Part shown: piece after piece, positions 57,580-64,000 of the stretch
Layout: the number at the start of each line of letters is the position of its first letter
Position numbering within the stretch: the first letter of the stretch is position 1
DNA from: Conyzicola nivalis
GTDB lineage: Bacteria > Actinomycetota > Actinomycetes > Actinomycetales > Microbacteriaceae
Length of the DNA: 64,000 nucleotides
NCBI RefSeq assembly: GCF_014639655.1
Contig: NZ_BMGB01000001.1
Coordinates: forward strand, 1,132,882-1,196,881
Reading direction: 5' to 3'
Position numbers and translations under genes: made by a program
Notes under the pieces: model-generated
The model's input: only the letters and a program-made list of their open reading frames with translations
Told to the model about the DNA's origin: nothing
Databases searched by the model: none

Positions 57580-57595
57580 GTGAATCGCGATTCAC
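57580..57595. promoter_or_regulatory. Perfect 16-bp palindrome before rsfS
   Basis: GTGAATCGCGATTCAC is a perfect inverted repeat between the stop of the acidic membrane protein (57598) and the rsfS start (57558). It could be a protein-binding site or a small RNA hairpin; its function is unknown. Confidence 0.5.
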
Positions 57596-57597
57596 GG

Positions 57598-59193
57598 TTA
57601 GAAGATTCCGAAGACGAATCCGGCGATGAGCAGGCCGACGACGGCGACCGCCATAACGGATGCGGTGACCAGGAGCACGTTGAGCATGCGGTTGCTCTGC
57701 TTGCGTCCCAGTTCGATGCCACCGCGCGTGGCGGTGTGGCTGCTGACCGCGGTGATCGCACGCACGGGAGCAGAGTCGGTGTTCGCCACCTCGTTGTCGA
57801 AAGCGTCGAAGAGGTGGTCGACCTCGGGGTCGTCATAGTGGCGCGAGTCGCGGCCGGTGGTACCGACGCTTCCCGGCAGGTTGATCGTGCCGGTCACCAT
57901 GATCTCGCCCGTGGCGTTGAGCACCGAGGAGAAGTCGTCGCGCTGCGGGATCATCGGCAAGACGAGCGCGTTGGTGGTCGTTGCGACGTTTCCGCCGCCG
58001 ACATCGCGGCTCAGGGTGTTCTCGAACGGCTGGTTCTCGTCGTCGAGCTCGGCCTGGCGCGACCAGTGGCCGATCGGCGGCGTGTACGCGGAGTCAGACT
58101 CGGAGTCGGTCGTCGACGCGGGAGACTGCGGTGCGTTCGAGGGGGTGACGAGGAAGGAGAACGGCGTGGCCTTGGCGGAGTCGTCTGCCGGCTTTGCGGT
58201 TTGGTCGGCCTTGGGCGCGGCGCGTTCGACGTCGACGGGGGTGTCGGTCTCGGACTGCGGCGAGCGGGTGAGGGCCTCGAACTCGGCCATCGCGTCGGAC
58301 AGCGCCGACTGCGGCGCCGCGACCGGCTCGACGAGCGGCGGGATGAAGACGGAACCGGCCGGTGCGCCCGCGGCGGGCGCCTCGGGCGTGGCCTCGGGCT
58401 CTTGGAAGCGCATTTCGACGTCGGACTGCTGCGGCTCGTGGGCAGAGTCGGTCGGAGCCGACTCGGACGTGGATGTCTCGGTGTCGGGTGCCTCGCTGGC
58501 GGCGACCTCGGCGGCTGCGGCTGCCTCGGCGGCGGCGCGCATGGCACGCCACTCACGGCGGCTCAGCGTGCGCTCTTCCTGGGCGATCTCGACGGGGGCG
58601 ACCGGTGCAACGGGCTCGGCGACCTCGATCGGCTCCCCCACGGGAATCTCGGGTTCGGCGGCGGGCTCGACGACGTCGTGCTGCTCGGAGTCGGCGGCCT
58701 GCTCGTTGTCGGCCTGCTCGGTCGCAGCCTGCTCGCCTTCGGTCTGCGTGCTCTCGGCGCGCTCGTCCTCGGCCGCGGGTTCGAGCAGGTCGGAGAAGAG
58801 CGAATCGAACGAGGGTTCGGCGTCGGTGGCCTGGTCGGCCTTGTCTTGCTCGACGGGTGTCGCCTCGGGGCGGAAGTCGCTCAGCTGGAAGCCGGTGTGG
58901 CCCTCGTCGTCGTTCGTGACCTCGACCTGGTCGGCGAACGGGAACGGCTTGGCGATCGCGGAATCGGTGAGCGCGGGCGTCTCGGACTGGTCGCCGTCGT
59001 GCTCGACCGATTCGGCGGGAGCGGTCTCGGAACCGGTGGGCACCTCGACGAGGCCCTCGGCGGCGGCGGCGCGGGCGCGGCGGCCCGATGGGGCGCGGTC
59101 GGCCTCGGCGGAGTCGTCGATTTCCTCCGCGTGGGAGAGCTGCTGGCGAAGTGCGCGCCTCGACAGTGGAGGCTGATCCTGAGAGGTGGTCAT
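57598..59193 (-). CDS. Acidic, disordered protein with one C-terminal membrane helix
   Basis: A 531-residue protein I cannot name. Residues 1-490 are rich in Glu, Asp, Ala, Pro, Ser and Thr and predicted disordered. The last about 25 residues (LLVTASVMAVAVVGLLIAGF) are a single membrane helix, so it is probably tail-anchored with a large cytoplasmic acidic part. A short motif repeats: LSRRALRQQ near residue 11 and LSRREWRAMR near 215. Position between nadD and rsfS is conserved in relatives as far as I recall. Its ATG overlaps the nadD stop by one base. Confidence 0.72.
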   Translation of the reverse strand: MTTSQDQPPLSRRALRQQLSHAEEIDDSAEADRAPSGRRARAAAAEGLVEVPTGSETAPAESVEHDGDQSETPALTDSAIAKPFPFADQVEVTNDDEGHTGFQLSDFRPEATPVEQDKADQATDAEPSFDSLFSDLLEPAAEDERAESTQTEGEQAATEQADNEQAADSEQHDVVEPAAEPEIPVGEPIEVAEPVAPVAPVEIAQEERTLSRREWRAMRAAAEAAAAAEVAASEAPDTETSTSESAPTDSAHEPQQSDVEMRFQEPEATPEAPAAGAPAGSVFIPPLVEPVAAPQSALSDAMAEFEALTRSPQSETDTPVDVERAAPKADQTAKPADDSAKATPFSFLVTPSNAPQSPASTTDSESDSAYTPPIGHWSRQAELDDENQPFENTLSRDVGGGNVATTTNALVLPMIPQRDDFSSVLNATGEIMVTGTINLPGSVGTTGRDSRHYDDPEVDHLFDAFDNEVANTDSAPVRAITAVSSHTATRGGIELGRKQSNRMLNVLLVTASVMAVAVVGLLIAGFVFGIF

Positions 59194-59798
59194 TAAATAC
59201 TCCGATACAAGTGGTGTTTGGAGATGTACTGAACTACACCATCGGGAACCAAATACCAGACCGGGAATCCCCGGCTCACCCGGCTTCTGCAGTCTGTAGA
59301 TGAGATAGCTAGCGCCGGAACTTCTAGCAAGCTTACGCCCTGCTCAGGTAAACCGGAAATGGTCAGGGGGTGTCCCGGGCGCGACACCGCGACGAAATGC
59401 GCGAGCGGCCAGACCTGTTCGACGTCTTTCCATTCGAGGATCTGCGCGATCGCGTCGGCCCCCGAGATGAAGAAGATGTCGGCGTCGGGCCGGGCGGCGT
59501 GGATATCGCGCAGGGTGTCGATCGTGTAGGTCGGACCCGTGCGGTCGATGTCGACCCGGCTGACGGTGAACCGTGGATTCGCCGCGGTGGCGATCACGGT
59601 CATCAGATAGCGGTGTTCGCCCTCGGTGACCGCGTAGTCCGACTTCATCCACGGCATGCCGGTGGGGACGAAGATCACCTCGTCGAGGTCGAACTTCTGC
59701 TGCACCTCGCTCGCAGCGACGAGGTGCCCGTTGTGGATGGGGTCGAACGTTCCACCCATCACACCGACGCGAGCCCGGCGCGCGGCGCCCTCGACCAC
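59193..59798 (-). CDS. nadD: Nicotinate-nucleotide adenylyltransferase
   Basis: A 201-residue enzyme that adenylates nicotinate mononucleotide in NAD synthesis. [12 protein letters not shown] (residues 15-26) is the nucleotidyltransferase (T/H)xGH motif region; [14 protein letters not shown] and the [15 protein letters not shown] block follow. [22 protein letters not shown] and the C-terminal [10 protein letters not shown] (ISSTxxR motif) complete the family pattern. GTG start at 59798, nine bases after the preceding small gene. The stop overlaps the start of the next gene. Confidence 0.94.
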   Translation of the reverse strand: MVEGAARRARVGVMGGTFDPIHNGHLVAASEVQQKFDLDEVIFVPTGMPWMKSDYAVTEGEHRYLMTVIATAANPRFTVSRVDIDRTGPTYTIDTLRDIHAARPDADIFFISGADAIAQILEWKDVEQVWPLAHFVAVSRPGHPLTISGLPEQGVSLLEVPALAISSTDCRSRVSRGFPVWYLVPDGVVQYISKHHLYRSI

Positions 59799-59807
59799 GG
59801 GCGGCCC

Positions 59808-60008
59808 CTAGTGGCCGGGCGTGTGGTCGTCGTGCGCGGCACCGACCTTGTCGCTGTGGCGGTTCGCCACGTCGCGGTAGCTCCAGACGACGACGCCGAG
59901 CGCGACGAACGCGGCGACGGCGATGCCGGCGTACCCGAACGGGCTCATGGGCAGCTCGGTGTGGGCCGTCTCTTCAGCGGCGGAAATCAGGCTGGTGATC
60001 AGCGACAT
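59808..60008 (-). CDS. Small single-pass membrane protein
   Basis: A 66-residue protein. Residues about 18-42 form one membrane helix (YAGIAVAAFVALGVVVWSYR), followed by a short charged His/Asp-rich tail ending DDHTPGH. GGAG six bases upstream supports the ATG at 60008 over an ATG at 60020. It lies between proA and nadD in the same direction. Such small proteins at this position are common in relatives; function unknown. Confidence 0.75.
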   Translation of the reverse strand: MSLITSLISAAEETAHTELPMSPFGYAGIAVAAFVALGVVVWSYRDVANRHSDKVGAAHDDHTPGH

Positions 60009-60037
60009 ATGGTTCTCCATTCACGACGTGGTAAAGC

Positions 60038-61306
60038 TTAGCCGCGCGCCTGACCACTGCCGCGCACGACCCACTTGGTGCTCGTCAATTCGCCGAGCCC
60101 CATCGGACCCCGCGCGTGCAGCTTCTGGGTCGAGATGCCCACCTCGGCACCGAAGCCGAATTCGCCGCCGTCGGTGAACCTGGTCGAGGCGTTCACCATG
60201 ACGACCGCGGAATCGACCTCGGCGAGAAAACGTTCGGCGTTGCCGAGGTCGTTGGTGATGATCGACTCGGTGTGGTGCGTGGAGTAGTCGCGGATGTGCT
60301 GCATCGCCTCGTCGAGTCCCCCGACCACCCGGACGGCCAGGTCGAGCGACATGTACTCGGTCGACCAGTCGTCGTCGGTGGCGGGCACGACGTCGGCGAA
60401 GATCGCGCTCGTGCGCTCGTCGGCGTGGATGGTCACGCCGGATTCACGCAGTCTCGCGAGCACGGGAGGCAGCAGTCGAGAGGCGGATGACTCGTGGACG
60501 AGCAGTGTCTCGAGGGCGTTGCACACGCTGGGGCGCTGCACCTTGGCGTTGTGCACGATGTCGACCGCCATCCGCTCGTCGGCGCTCGCGTCGAGGAACA
60601 CGTGTACCACCCCCGCACCGGTTTCGATGACGGGCACCTTCGACTCGGCGACGACGGCGTTGATGAGGTCGGCGCTGCCGCGCGGGATGAGCACATCGAC
60701 GTGACCGCGCGCCTGCATGAGCTGCTTGGCACCCTCGCGTCCGAACTCGTCGATCGTCTGGACGGCGTCGACCGGCAGTCCTGCCTCCGCCAGCGCACCC
60801 TGGATGACATCGACGAGAACCCGGTTGGTGTTCTCCGCCGCCGATCCCCCTCGGAGCACCACGGCGTTGCCGCTCTTCAGCGCGAGCGCCGCGATGTCGA
60901 TCGTCACGTTGGGCCTCGCCTCGTAGATCGCGCCGATCACGCCGAACGGCACGCGCATCTGGGTCAGACCGATGCCGTTGGGCAGGGTGCTTCCGCGCAC
61001 CACCTCGCCGACGGGGTCGGTGAGTGCGACGATCTCGCGCACGGCGTCGGCGAGGGCGGAAAGGCGGTCCGCGTCGAGACGCAGCCGGTCTTGCAACCCC
61101 GTCGACAGTCCGTTCTCCCGTCCGTTGGCCAGGTCAAGGTCGTTGGCCTGAATGATGCGGTCGGAGTTCGCGACCACCGCCCGGGCGATCGCCTCGAGCG
61201 CCGAGTTCTTCAGGTCGGCTTTCGCCGTGGCGAGCAGCACGGACGCGCGGCGCGCGGCCTCGAGCTTCTCGGTGAACGATCGGGTGGCTACGGCGGTGTC
61301 GGTCAT
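60038..61306 (-). CDS. proA: Gamma-glutamyl phosphate reductase
   Basis: A 422-residue enzyme, second step of proline synthesis, reducing glutamyl-5-phosphate to the semialdehyde with NADPH. Catalytic Cys near residue 262 in KVQRPSVCNALETLLVH; VPFGVIGAIYEARPNVTIDIAALALKSGNAVVLRGGSAA (in pieces) is the ProA cofactor block; FTDGGEFGFGAEVGISTQKLHARGPMGL closes it. The ATG at 61306 has TACACT seven bases upstream, so transcription starts at the ATG rather than from proB. A reversed hydrolase gene lies between proA and proB. Confidence 0.95.
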   Translation of the reverse strand: MTDTAVATRSFTEKLEAARRASVLLATAKADLKNSALEAIARAVVANSDRIIQANDLDLANGRENGLSTGLQDRLRLDADRLSALADAVREIVALTDPVGEVVRGSTLPNGIGLTQMRVPFGVIGAIYEARPNVTIDIAALALKSGNAVVLRGGSAAENTNRVLVDVIQGALAEAGLPVDAVQTIDEFGREGAKQLMQARGHVDVLIPRGSADLINAVVAESKVPVIETGAGVVHVFLDASADERMAVDIVHNAKVQRPSVCNALETLLVHESSASRLLPPVLARLRESGVTIHADERTSAIFADVVPATDDDWSTEYMSLDLAVRVVGGLDEAMQHIRDYSTHHTESIITNDLGNAERFLAEVDSAVVMVNASTRFTDGGEFGFGAEVGISTQKLHARGPMGLGELTSTKWVVRGSGQARG

Positions 61307-61313
61307 AGCGCCC

Positions 61314-61319
61314 AGTGTA
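61314..61319 (-). promoter_or_regulatory. Leaderless-type -10 box for proA
   Basis: On the minus strand TACACT lies seven bases before the proA ATG. It gives proA its own start, needed because the opposing hydrolase gene separates it from proB. Confidence 0.55.
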
Positions 61320-61401
61320 CGACCGGCGGGAGGGGGCTGGCACGGCACGCTCCCGCGTGCGATTCTGAGCGAAACAGCAGGCCGGAGAGGAATCCGCAGG
61401 T

Positions 61402-62187
61402 ATGACCGAGTTCGTGACATCCGCCGACGGCACCCGTATCGCTTTCGACCGCGAAGGCGACGGTCCGCCCGTCGTCCTGGTCGGTGGCGCTACGCAGTTC
61501 CGGGCGTTCGACCCGGCGACCGCCGAGTTGGCGCGCGAGCTCGCCGGCCGCGGGTTCACGGTCGTAAACTACGACCGGCGTGGCCGCGGCGAGAGCGGCG
61601 ACACCGTTCCGTTCGCCGTCGACCGGGAGGTCGAGGACATCGCGGCCCTCGTGGCCGAGGTGGGCGGCGCGGCGGCGCTGTACGGCAGTTCGTCGGGCGC
61701 GGCCCTGGCGCTGTGGGCCGCCGCGGCCGGGGTGCCGACGACGGCGCTCGTGCTGTGGGAGCCTCCGTTCGAGCTCGAGGGCACCGGCGACCGCGACTGG
61801 CTCACCGGCCTCGAGGACCGGATCGCACACAACGACCGGCAGGGCGCGGCCGAGTTCTTTATGCGCGACATGCCGCCCGAGTGGCTGGAGGCGGCGAAGT
61901 CCAGCGACGCCTGGCAGACCCTGATCTCCGTGGCACCGACCATGGTCTACGACGCAGCGGCGCTCGAACGCACGCAGCACGCCCCGTGGCGCGAGGCCTG
62001 GGCGGCGGTCACGGTTCCGACCCTCGTGGTGGTCGGTGATCAGGCGCTGCCGATCTTCCCGCCGGTGGCCGACGCGCTGGTGGAAGCGCTCCCCCGCGCG
62101 ACACAGTGCCGCATCGACTCGTCGAACCACGACTGGAAGCCCGACCAGATGGCGAAGGTGATCGCCGACTTCGTCAGGCCCGCTTAG
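61402..62187 (+). CDS. Alpha/beta hydrolase inserted between proA and proB
   Basis: A 261-residue hydrolase. VVLVGGATQFRAFDP near the oxyanion hole, YDRRGRGESGD, then a Ser elbow GSSSGA (in ALYGSSSGAALALWAA), acid in VVGDQALPIFPP and His in SSNHDWKPDQM. It is the only plus-strand gene in the last nine kilobases. GGAGAGG lies upstream of the ATG. Its 3' end overlaps the proB 3' end by 14 bp. Function unknown; it looks like a later insertion into the proBA region. Confidence 0.85.
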   Translation: MTEFVTSADGTRIAFDREGDGPPVVLVGGATQFRAFDPATAELARELAGRGFTVVNYDRRGRGESGDTVPFAVDREVEDIAALVAEVGGAAALYGSSSGAALALWAAAAGVPTTALVLWEPPFELEGTGDRDWLTGLEDRIAHNDRQGAAEFFMRDMPPEWLEAAKSSDAWQTLISVAPTMVYDAAALERTQHAPWREAWAAVTVPTLVVVGDQALPIFPPVADALVEALPRATQCRIDSSNHDWKPDQMAKVIADFVRPA

Positions 62188-62965
62188 CCTCGAACCAGGT
62201 ACCGACCGCGGCGCCCGACAGGGCCGCGCCCACGTCGCCGGTCGAGGCGAGCAGCACGGGCGTACCCGAGCCCGCGGCGAGCTTCGCGGCGGCCACCTTG
62301 GTGCCGGCTCCCCCCGTGCCCACCCCGGCCGCGCCGATGTCGCCGAACTCGACCTGGCCGAGGTCGTCGTCGAAAGCCACCTCGGTGATCTTCACGGCGC
62401 CGGGGTCCAGCGGCGGACGCGAGTAGAGCGCGTCGATGTCGGAGAGCAGTACGAGCAGGTCGGCGCGCACGAGCTGCGAGACGAGTGCGGCGAGGCGGTC
62501 GTTGTCGCCGAACCGGATCTCGTGCGTCGCCACCGTGTCGTTCTCGTTGACGATCGGCAGGATGCGCAGGTCGAGCAACCGCTCCATGGCGCGTTGCGCG
62601 TTGCCACGATGGGTGGGGTTCTCGAGGTCGCCCGCCGTCAGCAGCACCTGGCCCGCGACGATCTTGAAGCGGCGCAGGCTGTCCTGGTAGCGGTAGATCA
62701 GCAGGTTCTGACCCACGGCCGCGGCCGCCTGCTGGGTCGCGAGGTCGGTGGGGCGGGAGTCGAGGTTGAGAAACGGGATGCCCGTCGCGATGGCGCCGGA
62801 CGAGACCAGGATGACCTCGCAGCCGCGACCATGAGCGGCCGCGAGGGCGTCGACGAGCGGTGCGATCTGACCGACGTTCTCGCCGCTGATCGACGATGAA
62901 CCGACCTTGACCACGATGCGCTTGGCCGTGACGATCTCGGCCCGGGAGCGGATCGGACTAGTCAC
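62174..62965 (-). CDS. proB: Glutamate 5-kinase (short form)
   Basis: A 263-residue amino-acid-kinase enzyme, first step of proline synthesis. [13 protein letters not shown] near residue 17, [63 protein letters not shown] (in pieces) and [15 protein letters not shown] are ProB marks. The C-terminal PUA domain of E. coli ProB is absent, as in many short homologues. GTG at 62965 overlaps the obg stop by eight bases (GTGACTAG), and it is translationally coupled to obg. Confidence 0.94.
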   Translation of the reverse strand: MTSPIRSRAEIVTAKRIVVKVGSSSISGENVGQIAPLVDALAAAHGRGCEVILVSSGAIATGIPFLNLDSRPTDLATQQAAAAVGQNLLIYRYQDSLRRFKIVAGQVLLTAGDLENPTHRGNAQRAMERLLDLRILPIVNENDTVATHEIRFGDNDRLAALVSQLVRADLLVLLSDIDALYSRPPLDPGAVKITEVAFDDDLGQVEFGDIGAAGVGTGGAGTKVAAAKLAAGSGTPVLLASTGDVGAALSGAAVGTWFEAKRA

Positions 62966-64000
62966 GGTCGTCCGCGGCGTCACGCTCGACGGCGAAGCCC
63001 TCGTCGTCGTTCCAGACGCCGCCCTCACGCTCGCGGTCGAGCTCGGCACGGGCCGCCGTCTTGGCGTCCATGCGCTCGAGGTAGTTCGCGCGACGGGTCT
63101 TGCTCGTCAGGCGGCGACCCTCTTCGAGGCGCGGGTCGGTGCCACGGGGGCTCGCCACGAGTTCGGCGGCGGACGCCACGGTGGGCTCCCAGTCGAAGAC
63201 GACGCCGCCCTCGGCACCGATCATCACGGTGGAGCCGGGCACTGCGCCCGACTTGAACAGCTCGGTCTCGACGCCGAGCTTGGCCAGACGGTCGGCGAGG
63301 AAGCCGACGGCCTCGTCGTTGGTGAAGTCGGTCTGCTGCACCCAGCGCTCGGGCTTGGTGCCGATGACGCGGTAGACGTTGCCGAACGACCCGCCCTCGA
63401 CCTTGATGACGAAGTCGACCTCGTTGACGGCGCGCGGGCGGATCACGATGCGCGGCTTCGCCGTCTCCTTGGCCTTCTCGACGCGGTCGGCCTCGACGAG
63501 CTCGGCGAGAGCGAACGAGAGCTCGCGCAGGCCGGCGCGGGACACGGCGGACACCTCGAACACGCGGTAGCCGCGGGCCTCGAGGTCGGGGCGCACGAGG
63601 TCCGCCAGTTCTTTGCCCTCGGGCACGTCGGTCTTGTTGAGCGCGATGAATTGCGGACGCTCGAGCAGCGGGACCTGGCCGTCGGGAACGGGGTAGGCGG
63701 CGAGTTCGCCGAGGATGATGTCGAGGTCGCTCAGCGGGTCGCGGCCCGGGTCGAGCGTTCCACAGTCGAGAACGTGCAGCAGCGCCGAGCAGCGCTCGAC
63801 GTGGCGCAGGAACTCGAGGCCGAGGCCCTTACCCTCGCTGGCGCCCTCGATGAGGCCGGGGACGTCGGCGACCGTGTAACGGGTCTCGCCCGACTCGACG
63901 ACTCCGAGGTTGGGGTGCAGGGTGGTGAACGGGTAGTCGGCGATCTTCGGCTTGGCCGCCGACATGGCTGCCACCAGGCTCGACTTTCCGGCCGAGGGAT
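62958..64000 (-). CDS. obg: Obg/CgtA family GTPase, 5' end beyond the window
   Basis: Only the G-domain and C-terminal part are present (about 347 residues). The visible N-terminus is the P-loop [17 protein letters not shown], then [43 protein letters not shown], the NKTD motif [11 protein letters not shown], and a VSAVSRAGL segment. The C-terminal OCT domain (residues from [44 protein letters not shown]) is complete. Obg GTPases act in late 50S assembly and stress response. The N-terminal Obg fold lies outside the window. Confidence 0.95.
   Translation of the reverse strand, partial: PSAGKSSLVAAMSAAKPKIADYPFTTLHPNLGVVESGETRYTVADVPGLIEGASEGKGLGLEFLRHVERCSALLHVLDCGTLDPGRDPLSDLDIILGELAAYPVPDGQVPLLERPQFIALNKTDVPEGKELADLVRPDLEARGYRVFEVSAVSRAGLRELSFALAELVEADRVEKAKETAKPRIVIRPRAVNEVDFVIKVEGGSFGNVYRVIGTKPERWVQQTDFTNDEAVGFLADRLAKLGVETELFKSGAVPGSTVMIGAEGGVVFDWEPTVASAAELVASPRGTDPRLEEGRRLTSKTRRANYLERMDAKTAARAELDREREGGVWNDDEGFAVERDAADDRD

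Overview
The window is high-GC actinobacterial chromosome, most like a member of Microbacteriaceae. The reasons are the strong GC bias with near-exclusive G/C third codon positions, the core block obg-proB-proA-nadD-rsfS, a cydABDC operon, CCA-encoding tRNA-Ala, and many starts without a Shine-Dalgarno sequence but with a TAnnnT box 5-7 nt upstream (leaderless-type starts). I see no phage, integron, CRISPR array, rRNA or intact insertion sequence. All family calls come from reading motifs by eye; no similarity search was run.

Layout. 1-3.2 kb: an ArsR regulator between two related SRPBCC (AHSA1-like) proteins, then divergent folate genes pabB and pabC, bracketed by two copies of a 98-bp repeat. 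3.4-9.2 kb: cydABDC, cytochrome bd oxidase plus its assembly ABC exporter. 9.3-14.4 kb: a DedA protein and a ProU/OpuC-type osmoprotectant ABC importer with two lipoprotein receptors. 14.5-34.9 kb: accessory and housekeeping genes, among them a TetR regulator, App1-type phosphatase, GH15 hydrolase, two HTH_42 proteins, ArfB, UbiA-type prenyltransferase, DHA2 efflux pump, alditol oxidase, Ski2-like helicase, a membrane serine hydrolase, a WYL regulator, and a hydrolase-TetR pair with its operator. 34.9-43.8 kb: an SDR with a Cys4 knuckle, a luciferase-like oxidoreductase, a DUF6325 / small protein / large LuxR-type ATPase regulator / DUF1269 set, and a glycosyltransferase pair.

43.8-52.8 kb is the most distinctive part: a tightly packed minus-strand operon. 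In transcription order it has an NAD(P)H:FMN reductase, a flavin reductase, an ABC importer with an NMT1/THI5-like receptor, a RutA-like monooxygenase, a RutB-like isochorismatase-fold hydrolase, a DmoA/NtaA-like monooxygenase, an MFS transporter and an azoreductase. Read together it looks like uptake, flavin-dependent oxygenation or ring opening, and amide/carbamate hydrolysis of a small organic N (or S) compound. The substrate cannot be named from sequence.

53-64 kb: an orphan gene, tRNA-Ala(GGC), an ABM-domain membrane protein, the methionine importer metNIQ, then rsfS, an acidic single-pass membrane protein, nadD, a tiny membrane protein, proA, an oppositely oriented hydrolase, proB, and the start-truncated obg gene. 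The hydrolase splits what is usually a proBA pair, and proA carries its own leaderless-type promoter.
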